NCBI GenBank assembly: GCA_029931535.1
Contig: JAQPZY010001418.1
Coordinates: 768,501 to 832,500 of the forward strand
Origin: Margaritifera margaritifera
Taxonomy: Eukaryota > Mollusca > Bivalvia > Unionida > Margaritiferidae
Reading direction: 5' to 3'
DNA length: 64,000 nt
Part shown: positions 35,668 through 47,300 of the stretch, in pieces
Layout of the letters: every line of letters begins with the position of its first letter
Position numbering within the stretch: the first letter of the stretch is position 1
Notes under the pieces: generated by a model
Databases searched by the model: none
Told to the model about the DNA's origin: nothing
What the model saw: only the letters and a program-made list of their open reading frames with translations
Made by a program: the position numbers and the translations under genes

Positions 35668-35706
35668 TACAATCATCATAGAAAGACCGCTGAATGTAGA
35701 GTGTTT
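35668..35706. repeat. Direct repeat flanking the 35.7-37.1 kb element, left copy
   Basis: ATACAATCATCATAGAAAGA then CCGCTGAATGTAGAGTGT recurs with few changes at 37138-37175, just beyond the right end of the element. At about 38 bp it is too long for a normal target duplication. Confidence 0.75.
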
Positions 35707-37135
35707 AGCTATTCTGGTCATAGACCAGAAGAGCTTATAGGATGGTCTGTTGTCCGTCGTCTATGGCCTGTCGTCCGTGCGTCCGTTAGCACAAGTTTGT
35801 TATCGCTACTCCTCCTAAATTAGTTGTAGGATTGCCATGAAACTTTTCACACAAATTCATCCCATGATCTAGTTGGTTCTAAATGAAAATGGTGCAGCTC
35901 GGACATCCAGTATGGCCGCCACAGCGGCCCTTTTGAAAATCTTGTTATCACTAATCCTCCTGAATGGATGGGCATATCAACATTGGGTTTTTGCTAAACG
36001 ACTTCTTATGATGTCTGGTCCATCCTAAATAAAAATGGTGCCGATGTGAGGTCTTATATGGCTGCCACGGCAGCCATCTTGAAAATCTTGTTCTTGCTAT
36101 TCTTCCTCAACGTACGGTCGTATCAGCATGGGGTTTTCACTAAATGGCTTGTTATGATGTCTAGTTGGTCCTTAATGAAAATGGTGCCGACCTGAAATCC
36201 AATATGACCACCGCAGCGGCCATCTTAAAAATATTGTTATCGTTACTTCTTCTGAATGAATGGTGATATTAACATGGGATTTTCACTAAAAAAACTCCTT
36301 TGATATCTAGTTGGTCCTAAATAAAAACGGTGCCGATCTGACATCCAATATGGCCACCATGGCAGCCATCCTAACAATCTTGTTATCACAACTCTACCTG
36401 AACAGAAAGTAATATTGCCATGGGGTTTTCACCAGAAGACTTCGTATCATGTCCAGTTGATCTTAAGTAAAAATGGTGCCGATCTGACATCCAATATGGC
36501 CGCCACACAGCGGCCGTCTTGAAAATCGTGTTATGACTGCTTCTCCTGAATGGATGGTCGAATAAGCATGAGGTTTTCACTAAAAGACTTCTTATCATAT
36601 CCAGTTGGTTTTTAATGAAATTGGCGCCGATCTGACCATATGGTCACCACAGCAGCCATCAGGAAAATCTTGTTTTTGTTACTCCTCCTGAATGGAAAGT
36701 CATATCTTGAAAATATTGTTATCTCAACTCCTCCGAAATTAATGGATATATCAATATGGGTTTTTCACCAATAGACTTCTTATGATACCTAGCTGGTACT
36801 AAATGAAAATGGTGCCAGTCGTACATCCAATATGGCTGCCACGACGACTGTGCTAAAAATCTTGTTGTCACTACTCTTCCTGAATAGATGATCATTATGA
36901 CATGGGGTTTTCACCAAAACATTTCTAATATTATCTACTTTGTCCTAAATGAAAATGGTGACAAGCTGACATCCACTATGTTCACAGCAGCAATTTGAAA
37001 ATCTTGTTATCGCTGAAGAATATCGGAGATGATTTCAACACCTGACAGTTAAAAGGAAGAAACGGTCTTATCTTAAATTCCTGGAAATTCGTTTCGCCCA
37101 GTAGAGCATCATTCCCTCGAGGGACTCTTGTTTTT
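35705..37135 (+). mobile_element. Array-bearing repeat element, about 145 bp unit, about 9 units, both ends present
   Basis: The left end, TATTCTGGTCATAGACCAGA then AGAGCTTATAGGATGGTCTG and TTGTCCGTCGT, matches the left end of the block at 42083. The core units recur at about 145 bp (GAAAATCTTGTTAT-type boxes near 35934, 36078, 36225, 36371, 36518, 36661, 36707, 36853 and 36998). They carry ACTCCTCCTGAATGGATGG, CATGGGGTTTTCACTAAA, GATGTCTAGTTGGTCCTAAA, AAATGGTGCCGATCTGACAT and CCAATATGGCCGCCACAGC. The right end, TTTCAACACCTGACAGTTAA to CGAGGGACTCTTGTTTTTG, matches 21583 and 46290. A head plus tandem core plus fixed tail is the layout of bivalve non-autonomous Helitron-like (pearl-type) elements. 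That class assignment is inference. Confidence 0.75.
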
Positions 37136-37137
37136 GT

Positions 37138-37175
37138 AATACCATCATCACAGAAAGACCGTTGAATGTCGAGTG
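37138..37175. repeat. Direct repeat flanking the 35.7-37.1 kb element, right copy
   Basis: ATACCATCATCACAGAAAGA then CCGTTGAATGTCGAGTGT matches the left copy at about 34 of 38 positions. A few bases of further similarity (TTCTTGGTCAT against TTCTGGTCAT) extend to its right. Confidence 0.75.
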
Positions 37176-38766
37176 TATTCTTGGTCATTCCATTATGGCT
37201 ATTGCCTTTGTTAGGCTGCAATTTAGAAGTTACCTATGAGGTGTCTTGATTGTTAGTAAATTTGTGTTGACGTGTGTTGTGTGAATGAACAATGGAAACG
37301 AGATTGCGTGACACCAGTAAGCACAGATGTTGTGTTTGGAAGATACATATTTGAAGCATGACATAAGAAAGTGTCTCTTTAAGTCCTTCAGTTAAGTTGG
37401 TTTCTCAACACTGCCATGTCAAATGCTATGTTACTGTGCAGAGGTGGTAATTGCTACTGTTGAGCTGTCTCCTATAGTTAGGACAATGAACCATGTAGTT
37501 CCAACTACACCAAATCAATTAACTGGACAGTTTTTACATCCGGGTATTTTGAACTCTCTTGAAAGCTTATGTCTTTATTCTTCATGTGGTCATCAACTAC
37601 AGGACCTTTTTTTGCAGTACTGACCATATTATGCTCTTAAATAATGTTCTAAAATTTTTATTGAAGGTAAAATTTCAAGGCGCTAATGGAGATTTATTAA
37701 GTATAATGACTTGAATTTTCTGACAATATCATGGTGCGATGACGTAGTCGTGATTCACCTTATCGCGGGTCATAATTCACCTCATCGAATGAGGCTATTC
37801 TCGTAAGGGAGACAACAAACAATAACTCGTTATGTCACGAAAATGCCGCGACCAATCTCAAATGAAGACTTCACTCCAGCAAAAAAGTCATGCTATAAAG
37901 TCCCATTTACTACGAAAAAGAGCAAACGTATCATCCGAAATGAGATCACCTTTCAATTATGTTCACCTTTCCAGAGTCTGAACATGAGCTTGAATTTGGT
38001 GATAGTTTTATTTCGGGCGAGTAAGTTGGAGATCGTTTTATTTTGGGGCGACTTATTTGATCTTTTCCATGGTAAAAGTGTATCTTTTTGGATGGATAAT
38101 TGCATGAAATGTAGAACAGGTATATCGGAACTTTGGAAAAGTCAAATGTTATACATGTCCGGTCATACATGCCTGGGAATCGAGCTTCGAGAAATCATTA
38201 GCCATTAGAGAAATAGTTACTAAATTAAACGGAACTTTTTGTATCTTAATATCTGTATGGTGCTCCGTAAGTCTGTCTGCCTGTCAGTCTGTTTGCCCAT
38301 AACAACATCTCCTAAACCGTTTGGTGGAAATTCACCAAACTTCGTACCTATGATGTCCATGTGATGACCGTGAAATCATTTGCAAAAGGGGTATGGTTTT
38401 TGGGACCCCTTCCCTTAGGACCTTCGGAGTTGGTTAGATGTCAAATACACAAAAAATTCAGTTACACTAACTTGTTTCATATTTTTTTTTTACCAGACAT
38501 AAAACAGGCAGCCATTGCACGAGGACACATCATATATTTAACGGATTTTGAGTTACGACCATTAGGTCAAGGTCGGGGTCGAAGGTAGTGGTGGGGGTAG
38601 CGTAAGGAGGGTAAGGTGGGGTGGTGGTGTATGTAATAAAAAGCGTAGGGATTTGGGAGTAACTGTAGTTTCTATCATTGGCAGGTCTATGAAACGAAGG
38701 GTATGCGATGACGGAACATGCAAATATATTTTTCAACAAGTCTTGATAAAATGTTAGCCTTGTTTT
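37176..38766. other. No supported gene; one unassigned 121-residue frame
   Basis: The plus frame at 37843-38208 is the longest non-repeat frame in the window and begins MPRPISNEDFTPAKKS. I recognise no domain, and it has no visible upstream context, so I leave it uncalled. From about 38262 to 38590 a GTCTGTCTGCCTGTCAG-like run followed by CAAGGTCGGGGTCGAAGG suggests a decayed array-bearing repeat related to those elsewhere. Confidence 0.4.
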
Positions 38767-38845
38767 TGGCTCGAACCCACGACTGCCGGTTTCAGAATCA
38801 GCTCTCGTAGACGGATGCTCTAGACCACTAGACCAATGATGTATA
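38767..38845 (-). repeat. tRNA-like SINE head, minus strand
   Basis: Read on the minus strand, ATTGGTCTAGTGGTCTAGAG then CATCCGTCTACGAGAGCTGA and a B box GTGGGTTCGAGCC give A- and B-box spacing like a tRNA. The anticodon-arm region is too long and unpaired for a functional tRNA, so I read it as a SINE head or tRNA pseudogene. No SINE body is recognised downstream. Confidence 0.65.
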
Positions 38846-39330
38846 GAAAATAAAATACTGTGGCCGTATGTGCTGCATGCAGTGTGTACAGGTTACACTT
38901 TTTGTTCTTCTTGTATTTATGAAAAAATGGGGGATCAAATACTGTACTGTGCCAGTGCTATTTTAAGGCTCGTACAGAATTGAAAAAAAAATGATTGAAT
39001 TTTAGGAATATACTTAAAGACTCCTTGAATAAAATAATCACAAAATAAACTTGGTTTATCATTGAAAAGTCCTTGAATTTGTTGAAAAATTATTTGAAGT
39101 TGCCGAAGTCGCCTTAAATATATCTGAGGGAATGCAAATCGTTCAGATTAAATATATCGCTGTTTAAATTCAAGATTTGTATTATTCACATCTTTTTCTA
39201 CCAGCATAATGAATACAAAAATAAAATTGGATAGAATTGCGTGGATCAAATGAAACACGGCACTGGAAATTGTCAGATGGTGTTGTTTCACTTTGGTGTA
39301 GTGGCGCGCCGGGCTAATCACATTTGCAAA

Positions 39331-39515
39331 TGGATGACTAATTGAGTGTGGGGGGGGGGGAGGGGGCAGGGATTTTCTTTCGAACCACGATATTCTTTTT
39401 TTCTTTTACCTCAGGATAATTTATTGTCAACTAATATAATGGATACAATAGGTTCTTTTTTTCTTTAAATCTGGGCAAGAGTTTTTTCGAGCTTTTGGAG
39501 GGTCGAAATTATTTT
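39331..39515 (-). mobile_element. MITE with GGGAC termini, copy 3, inverted and decayed
   Basis: Read on the minus strand it carries, in order, GCTCGAAAAAACTCTTG, CCCAGATTTAAAG, AAAGAACCTATTGTATCC, TTGACAATAAATTATCCTGA and a C-rich run, the interior landmarks of copies 1 and 2. The G run at about 39350-39365 corresponds to their C-rich right part. The ends are too decayed to read the TIR, so the limits are approximate. Confidence 0.7.
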
Positions 39516-40204
39516 CGCAAACAAGACCAACACCACCCACCCACCCACCCACACAAAAAGAAAAAAAGAAAAAAAAAAAAAAGAGCCGTGTTCGTCACCC
39601 ACTTTCTCTAAGAAAAGTTCTTGAAATTTTTTTAGCCCTTGAAAAGTCCTTGAAACGTACTCTCCATGGCTGTTGGATTATTTACTGCTGAACATATCGC
39701 CCATTATTGTTACATAATTACTGAGACGTTTTTTGTTGGATGACAGGACGTCATGTGATTTGTGATAAATAGAGGATACTTTATTTTCCTACGTCAATAC
39801 CGGATATATTTCATCCTGTGGTTCAAAAAACATATTGTAAAGAGTGGCGAAGCCACGAGTTAAAATATATCGTTACCACAAGATGAAATATATCAGGTAT
39901 TTACGCAGGAAAAGAAAAATTTCTTTTTATTATATACCAGACTTGCTCCAAAATCAAAGCTTAGAAGATTAAACTCACTCTTTAGTACAACCACCCCCAC
40001 CCCCACCCCTTATCGTAAATTCACCTCACTTTCATAGACTTACCATATAAATATCAGTGACATAAGAGAGCGTTAGGTTTGCGATGACCTAGTCTGTCGC
40101 AGTAAATTCCATTTTTGACGTTTGGTAAACTATTTGATCACATCTGACCACAAAGTAAGTCTGATTCAGTAATGCATCACAGCGGGGTTATAACTATTGT
40201 CAAG
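39516..40204. other. No gene seen
   Basis: CCCA-type and A-rich low-complexity runs occur at about 39532-39582 and a CCACC run at about 39988-40010. No gene or element recognised. Confidence 0.5.
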
Positions 40205-40560
40205 GAGTAATGGGCAATAACTTTATAGAGACGCTAACGGCTACGAGACAGATTTCTTCAACAAAGAATTATTTCCATGTCTGAAACGTATTGCAGTTTG
40301 TATTTATTTGTTCCAGATCACAAAGTGCTCGTTTTTGTAGCTGCAGGTATAATTTATGTAGGCACACACAATCAAGCGTCGCATGGCATGATGGGAAATC
40401 TTATATTTTCACATGTGAAAATATAAGGATACATTTTTCACATGTAAAAATATAGGACGGAAAAATATATAAATTATTTCACCAATAAGTTTCTATATTC
40501 ACACTTAAGTATATGATAAATGATTATATTGCACTGTTATGACGTTACTGACTTACGTGA
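40205..40560 (+). repeat. Dispersed repeat, copy 2
   Basis: Partner of 7690-8040, in the same orientation. The shared chain runs from TATTGCAGTTTGTATTTATT through CACAAAGTGCTCGTTTTTG, TCAAGCGTCGCATGGCATGA and ATTCACACTTAAGTATATGA. A local duplication of the TTTTCACATGTGAAAATATA phrase (about 40405-40455) is present only in this copy. Confidence 0.75.
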
Positions 40561-41090
40561 CGTCTTGATCTATTTTTGCAGAGTCATCAAGCTAAAATAG
40601 TATTGTCACCATTCTGGAACAAGTTAAAATTTAGAGATTAACACTAAAGCATTTAATAAAATAATTATAAACCTTTGTGTCGATGAACACAAAGTTTTAA
40701 CCAGCAAACTCATATTGACCTCCGCGTCCGGCAATGCGAGTTTTACTGGTTCATAAAACTTAATATTCACCTCAACAGAGGCCAATAATTGTACATGTAT
40801 ATTATTGAGTAGACTGACATATTGGATAGCGATTGATATTTTAAAAGTGCATAACGCATATTTCCTGCTTTTTTAGGGCATTTTTTTCTGACAATTTTCT
40901 TTCCAATCGCCATTTTTAATATGTATGTATTTTAAGAAAAAGGCTACTCAACTCAGATTATTTACATATTAACAGAAGTTGTACATTAGACCGTTTTAAG
41001 TATGTACAAATGAAACAAAGTATGTTTGCAACGCCAAACTAGTGTTGTCACCGTGGGCGTCATTGTAATATTATCAGATCGATCCAGTTT
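40561..41090. other. No gene seen
   Basis: AT-rich, no recognisable feature. Confidence 0.5.
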
Positions 41091-41626
41091 TACACCACAT
41101 TCAGCGGCGTTATACGACATTCAGTGGAGTTACATGACATTTAGTGGGGTTACACGATATTTATTGGGGTTACAAGACGTTCTGTGGAGTTACATGACGA
41201 CATTCAGGGGGATTAAACGACATTCAGTAGGGTTCCACGACATTGAGTCGGGTTACACGACATTCAGTGGGGTTACATGACATTCAAGTAGGGTTGCATG
41301 ACATTCAGTGGGGTTACACGACATGCAGTGGGGTTACATGACATTCAGTGGGGTTACATGACATTCAGTGAGGTTACATGACATTCAGTGGGGTTACAGG
41401 ACGTTCTGTGGGGTGACATGACATTTAGTGGGGTGACATGACATTTAGTGGGGTTACATGACATTCAGTGGGGTTACATGACTCTCAGTAGGGTTTCACG
41501 ACGTTCTGTGGGGTTGCATGACATTCAGTCGGATTACACGACATTCAGGAGGGTTTCATGACATTCTGTGGGATTGCATCCGGGATTAGACGTTATTATA
41601 GCTTACACAGCATTCAGTGGGGTTTT
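41091..41626. repeat. Tandem array, 20 bp unit, about 25 copies
   Basis: The unit GACATTCAGTGGGGTTACAT repeats with variants (ACATTTAGTGG, ACGTTCTGTGG, GGGTTTCACG). The left and right ends are more diverged, and a GGGATTAGACGTTATTATAG insertion at about 41582-41601 separates the last unit. GGGATGAGACGTTATTATAA recurs just after the array. Confidence 0.94.
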
Positions 41627-42082
41627 TATCAGGATGAGACGTTATTATAATATTTTATATATTTATTACATCCAATATCCTAAAATACTTTGAATTACAT
41701 CAGTGTTTAAAGAGCGAGAGAAAATGAATTGGAGCACCTTGCTTGAAATAAAACCAGAGCAGCGATTTTAAAAAGCAGACGGTAAATAAAAGCATACCGA
41801 ACGTAAAAGAGGTACCAAACCGCAAATCAGAATATTTTTGTAATTTCGCCGAGTACACGTGAGCTGACGAGTCATTTGATTTAACAATGAATCAGTGTGA
41901 TACAAAAATTTAAATTACCCCAATCTCATGGTGTAGCGATAAAGTTTTGTGTGTTAAAATAACATGCGAGTCTAAAAGCCATGCTTAGTGTCGACCATTT
42001 TGTGGTATGTCGTAATATGGTTTGTTTAACTTGTAATCACGTTTTAATAGAGGTAAATAGTCAATTTATTAATTTTTTTTAG
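41627..42082. other. No gene seen
   Basis: No feature recognised. Confidence 0.5.
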
Positions 42083-43175
42083 CTCTACTGGCCATATACC
42101 AGAAGAGCTTAGGAGATGGCCTGTTGTCCGTCGTCCGTCCGTTTGCACATGTTTGTTAACGATACTCCTCCTAAACAGCTTGGAGGATTGCCATTAAACT
42201 TTACACACACACACATTCATTATATGGTCTAGTTTGTTCTAAATTAAAATGGTGACGCTTGGACTTCTAATAACGACTGTTTTCAAAATCTTTGTATTGG
42301 TACTTCTCCTGAATGGATGGTCATATCAACATGTGATTTTTCACTGAAATGTTTCTTGTGGTACTTAGTTCATACTAAATAAAAGTGGTGCCGATCTGAC
42401 CTCCAATATGGCCGACACAGCAGCCATTTTGAAAACCTTGTTATCTCTACTCCTCCTGAACGGAAAGTTATATCGACATGAGCTTATAACCAGAACACGT
42501 CTTATGAGGTCTAGCTGAAAATGCTGCCATCTCGGACATGTTGCGGCCATTTTGAAAATCTCGCTATCGCTACTTCCCCTGAATGCATGGTCATATCAGC
42601 ACGAGGTTTTCTCTAAAAGACTTCTTACGATGTCTAGTTGGTTCGAAATGAAATCGGTGCCGATCTAACATCCAATATGGTCGCCACGGCACCCATCCTG
42701 AAAATTTTGCTATTGCTTCTCCTGAATGGAAAGTCATATAGACATGGGTTTTTTATCACAAGTTTTTTATGATGCCTAGTTAGATCTAAATGAAAATTTT
42801 GCATCCATTATGGCCGCCACAGCAGTCATCTTGAAAATCTTACTCCTTTTGGATGGATGGTCGTATCGACATTAGGGTTTTCACTAAAGTTTTTGTATGA
42901 CGTGTTGTCTTTTATAAATGGAAATGATTCTGAGCTGACCTCCAATATAGCCGCCACAATGGCCATCTGGAAAATGTTGTTATCGCTACTTATACATGAA
43001 TGGTCATATCAGCATTGGTTTTTCCACTGAAAGACTTCTTATGATGTCTTGTTGGTCCTAAATAAAGATGGCGCTGATCTGACGTCCAATATGGCCGCCT
43101 CAGCAGTCATCTTGAAAATCTTGTTATCGCTACAACTCCTGAATGGATGGATGTATCGACATCGGGGTTTTTACT
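42083..43175 (+). mobile_element. Array-bearing repeat element, about 145 bp unit, left end present
   Basis: The left end AGCTCTACTGGCCATATACC then AGAAGAGCTTAGGAGATGGC and TTGTCCGTCGTCCGTCCG matches 35712 but is better preserved. About seven core units of the CCAATATGGCCGCC / TTGAAAATCTTGTTATCGCT family follow. The diagnostic right end (CGAGGGACTCTTGTT) is missing; the array breaks off near 43175 into a T/A homopolymer patch. All units are plus-oriented. Confidence 0.8.
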
Positions 43176-44914
43176 AAAACACCCTTTTTTTAAAAAAAAC
43201 TTTTCCGGTTAATGAATTCCAAGTAAAAAGAAGTCCACGAAGTCAGACTTTTGACACCAGTCGTTTGCGTAGGAACTCCCTATGTTGAAAAAGTGTTTTA
43301 TCTTGAACAAGTTTTCATTGTTGTCCAAGTGGAAAAAATCGATTGCACCGTCTTCTATTCAAGACAAGCACAATTAAATCAAGATGTTATTTCACTAAAA
43401 GGTTCGGTATTTAAAATCGGCAAAAGGGATTGGAAAATTAAGTTTGCTGTCAGTAGCGCCTAGCGTCTACAATTGTCAGTAAAAAGCTGTGAAAAGAGCT
43501 CTTGCTTGTAAGTGTACATAGTCTCTAAATAAGAATCAATTGGAACTTTTTCAAGTTCATCACCCTGAGGGGTAAATGAAAGCATTCTAATTGTTTTGGA
43601 AACTAAAACAAACTTCCCTATGTTTTCTCACTCGGAAGGTAGTTTCAAGTGTTATCTTGTTTTCATTAGTTCAAGATTTTATTTTCCACACAAGACATTA
43701 CCATTTAGTCTTGTGCCAAACATTATTCTAACTGGAGAACACATATACAAGCTGAAAACTAGAATTTGCATGATCATCCGTAAGAACATATGTTGCTATG
43801 ATCTGGTTGCCTTGACAGCAGTCTATTTCTTCGCCAAGGCCTTCTAAGTTTTCAAAGACCCAAAACATTCAGCCACGCTTATCTTATACTCGTTGATCAT
43901 AAACCGAGGTGCCAACAGCCGTGGTCCTTGCCAAACGCCAGTAAATCAACGAAGTCGCCAAAACCTGGAGTGCAAGTTATGCTACATGCACGGAAAAATG
44001 TTTCCACTGCGTAATATACAGATACACGAAGAATATTTTTCGGAACTTGAATCGTTGAATAACGGAGTAGCATTTACCACTTAAATAAGTTATAAATAGA
44101 ACTAATTCTAGATAATAAAATAAAAGTACCATTGTTCTATGACATGGGCAATGGAAAGCATTCAGAAACAATATGTACATATCGTAAAAAGTAAGCAAGG
44201 TATTTCTCTAACAATGTTCTTAAATCCTTAAATAAAGTAGGCATCCGTATATAGTGAAAACATGCACAGGATCTGCTGGAGCATAAACTGATATATCGTT
44301 CTTCGGGAATTAATCTGAGATGTCATAAAAAGGTGTTTCAATTGCATTTACATTTAGCAAATTGTCGTTAAGTGAAATTAAGATCAAATCTTTTTAACTT
44401 CTGAGTATTTCCCATTGTTATCAAGCGATTGATTGTATCAAAGTTATAATGTTTCTACAAGGGAAGCAAAGCAGCTAACCTTCCTGCTGCACTTGTGCAT
44501 ACATGTGCCAAAATGCAGCTATACACAACTTAAAGAGAATACTGCATTTTTCGACGAAATCAAATTCAGATAATATTACTTCAGTTTGTTTTTGATTAAC
44601 TCTTTACAAAATCATGATGTGCTGTTGGCAGGTTATATTTATAGCTATACATTAGAAGGGCGTCAACTACAAGTTTGTTTATCTGCTTGCATATGCATAT
44701 GCGTAATGTAACAAATACTGCAGGAACAGATTAATGAAACCGATTAAGAAATTTATCTGAGCCGCTTTCTTGTTCTCCCTTCTTTTAGAATCTTACCGTA
44801 AAATATCATGGAATTTAATAAACTTGTCATTTTAAACAGCTGCTACTGACTCGGTGATGTAGAATAGATCCGAAGCGCTCTCCTGGATGTCGCATGAGGC
44901 GATTGATGGCAGGA
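43176..44914. other. Unassigned stretch with three short plus-strand frames
   Basis: Frames at 43251-43463, 43596-43847 and 43893-44084 are co-oriented and close together, which could mean fragments of one decayed element. I cannot recognise a protein family. The third contains CKLCYMHG, a possible metal-binding-like pair with no partner. No splice signals join them. Confidence 0.35.
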
Positions 44915-45036
44915 GAAGCCGCGGTGGATCATTGGTTAACATACCGGACTCGCGAGCGAAAAGTTGCGGGTTGGAATCTTATCATCAGATCAGCAGCTTA
45001 AACTTACGTCAGGTTTTACGACATCGAAAACAGACA
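44915..45036 (+). mobile_element. tRNA-derived SINE (family A), internally deleted
   Basis: The head GAAGCCGCGGTGGATCATTG then GTTAACATACCGGACTCGCG and a degenerate B box GGGTTGGAATC is followed by TCATCAGATCAGC. It then jumps to CAGGTTTTACGACATCGAAA, which corresponds to the 3' end of the full copies. The middle (the TCCTTGGGCAAGGCA region) is missing. Confidence 0.7.
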
Positions 45037-45549
45037 AAAATACCTGTTTTACGTTAAAAGTTTTGACTATTAAGTATTATTTTTACAATCTTGTAATTTT
45101 ACATCTTACTCTTCTCCAGTGCTTATTTAAGTCCTTCTTCCTAAAAAGCTACGCAGATCTTACATGATTTTCACGTATCGTCTATCCAAATCAAAACTAT
45201 AGGTGAAAGTAGGAAAGCGTTGTGCTGTTTCTCGATATCTGTCGGTGTCCATAGCTCAATACAGGACCTCCACACTAAGTTAAGTTTGGGAAAAAAATGT
45301 ACAAATTCGAAATTACAGGGGTAATAAATGTCTCAAATTTAACATGACGACACATTTGAGCCGCTATACTCAGGAACAACATTTTTGGACCAGACCGTCG
45401 AGAACACTGTCACATGACCTCATACACAAAGTGTATATGGCGCGTAGGCGCCATCTGATATATGTTTCCGTTACATTGTATTTCGTCAGTCTCTTTATAA
45501 AATATAAAGAAAGAAACAATACGGAAGTTAATTTGTTAAAGTTGTATAG
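45037..45549. other. No gene seen
   Basis: No domain or repeat recognised. The plus frame at 45344-45553 has no family match I can name. Confidence 0.5.
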
Positions 45550-46295
45550 CTAGTTGTCTTCCTACATGAAAATGATGCCGATCTGACGTTCAATATGGCC
45601 GCCACGGCAGCCATCTTGAAAATCTTGCTGTCACTACTTCTCCTGAATTGATGGTTTTATCAACATGGGGTTTTCACTAAACGACTTATCATGATGTCTA
45701 GTGGGTACTAAATGAAAATGGTGATGATCTGAAATCCAATATGGCCGCAACGGCAGCTATCCTGAAAGCATTTTTATCGCTACTCCTCCTGAACAGAAAG
45801 ACATATTGGCATGGGGTTTTCACTAGAAGACTTCTTATGGTTTCTAGTTGGTACTAAATGAAAATGGTGCCGATCTGACATCCACATGCCCACCATGGCA
45901 GCTATCTTAAAAATCTCGTTATCGCTACTACGCGAGAATTGATGGTCATATCGACATTGGGTTTTCAGCACAAGACTTATCATATCTAGTTGGTTCTAAA
46001 TAAAAATGGTGCCCTGCAAACATCCAATATGGCTACTACAATGAACATATTGAAAATCTTGTCGCTAATTCTTCTGAATTGATGGTCATATTGGTAAGGA
46101 GTTTTTAATCAAAAATTTTCTGATAATGTCGAGTTTGATCTATATAAAATTGGTGCCGATTTTACATCCAACATGACTGCCGCAGCAGCTAATTTGAAAA
46201 TCTCATCGTTCAAGAATTAAGAGATGGTGTTATCTTAAATTTTTGGAAAGTCTTTTCGGAGGATAGAGCGTTGGTCCCTTTGAGGGGCTCTTGTT
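45550..46295 (+). mobile_element. Array-bearing repeat element, about 145 bp unit, right end present
   Basis: About five units of the CCAATATGGCCGCCACGGC / CATCTTGAAAATCTTG family end with GAGATGGTGTTATCTTAAAT and the diagnostic TTGAGGGGCTCTTGTTTTT-type tail at about 46277-46295. The GTCCGTCG head is absent, so this is a left-truncated copy. Its orientation is plus. Confidence 0.8.
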
Positions 46296-46336
46296 TTTGT
46301 TTGTTTCCTTAAAATCAAGTAAGTGCTTGCAGCCTA

Positions 46337-46384
46337 AAAACAAAATGTGTGTGTGTGTGTGTGGTGGTGGTGGTGGTGGGGGGA
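46337..46384. repeat. (GT)n-(GTG)n microsatellite
   Basis: A GT tract passes into GTG units and a G run. Confidence 0.9.
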
Positions 46385-46465
46385 GCTGTATTGTTTGACC
46401 CAAATTCAGTTGCTTTTATTTATCGATCTACTTAGCCTATTGAGTCAACATTATTAGATTATGAT

Positions 46466-47088
46466 TTTAAGTTTGAACGCAGTGTCCAGTTCATTGTCAA
46501 AGATTTCCTGCTTGAACACAGTGTCTAGTTCATTGTCAAAGATTTCCTGTTTAAGTATCCAGTTCATTGTCAAAGATTTCCTGTTGAACGCAGTGTCTAG
46601 TTCATTGTCAAAGATTTCATGTTTGTATGCAGTGTCTAGTTCATTGTCAAATATTTCCTCTTTGAACGCAGTGTCTAATTTATAGTCAAAGATTTCACTT
46701 TGGAATGCAGTGTCTAGTTCATTGTCAAGGATTGCCTATTTTATTGCAGTGTCTAGTTCATTATCTAAGGTTGCCTGTTTGAACGCAGTGTCTAGTTCAT
46801 TGTCAAAGATTGCCTGTTTGAATGCAGTGTCCAGTTTATAGTCAAAGGTTGCCTGTTGGAACGCAGTGTCTAGTTCATTGTCAAAAATTGCCTGTTTGAA
46901 TGCAGTGTCTAGTTCATTGTCAAAGATTGCCTGTTTGAACGCAGTGTCTACTTCCACGTCAAATATTGCCTGTTTGAATGTAGTGTCTAGTTCATTGTCA
47001 AAGATTGCCTGTTTGAATGCAGTGTCTAGTTCATTGTCAAAGATTGCCCGTTTGAATCAGTGTATAGTTCATTGTCAAAGATTTCCTG
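46466..47088. repeat. Tandem array, 39 bp unit, about 16 copies
   Basis: The unit core TTGAACGCAGTGTCTAGTTC then ATTGTCAAAGATTGCCTGT recurs with substitutions. Left-half copies read ATTTCCTGT and right-half copies ATTGCCTGT, so the array has two homogenised sub-blocks. The plus frames (LNAVSSSLSKIAC repeats) and the minus frame (ELDTAFKQAIFDN) follow from the 39 bp period. Confidence 0.95.
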
Positions 47089-47300
47089 ATAGTTTTTTAA
47101 ACGATGCACCTTTGGTGTAATGACACGACAATATATCCAAACGTCTTAAATCTGAAGCATTTATTTCTATGTATAATTTTATTGATATAAGCAGTTTCAT
47201 TTATTTTAATTCATTCCGTGGCTTGAAGGAAATCATGAAGAGTTCTTTTTTAACTTGCCTCCACGCAAATCTTTAGAATATGGATCTTGGAAATCGAAGT

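Noticed and set aside
37843..38208. 121-residue plus-strand frame as a gene
   Set aside because: No recognisable domain, no splice or promoter context, and its length is reachable by chance in 64 kb.
43251..44084. Three co-oriented frames as exons of one gene
   Set aside because: No acceptor/donor pairs join them in phase and no family is recognised; a decayed element is possible.
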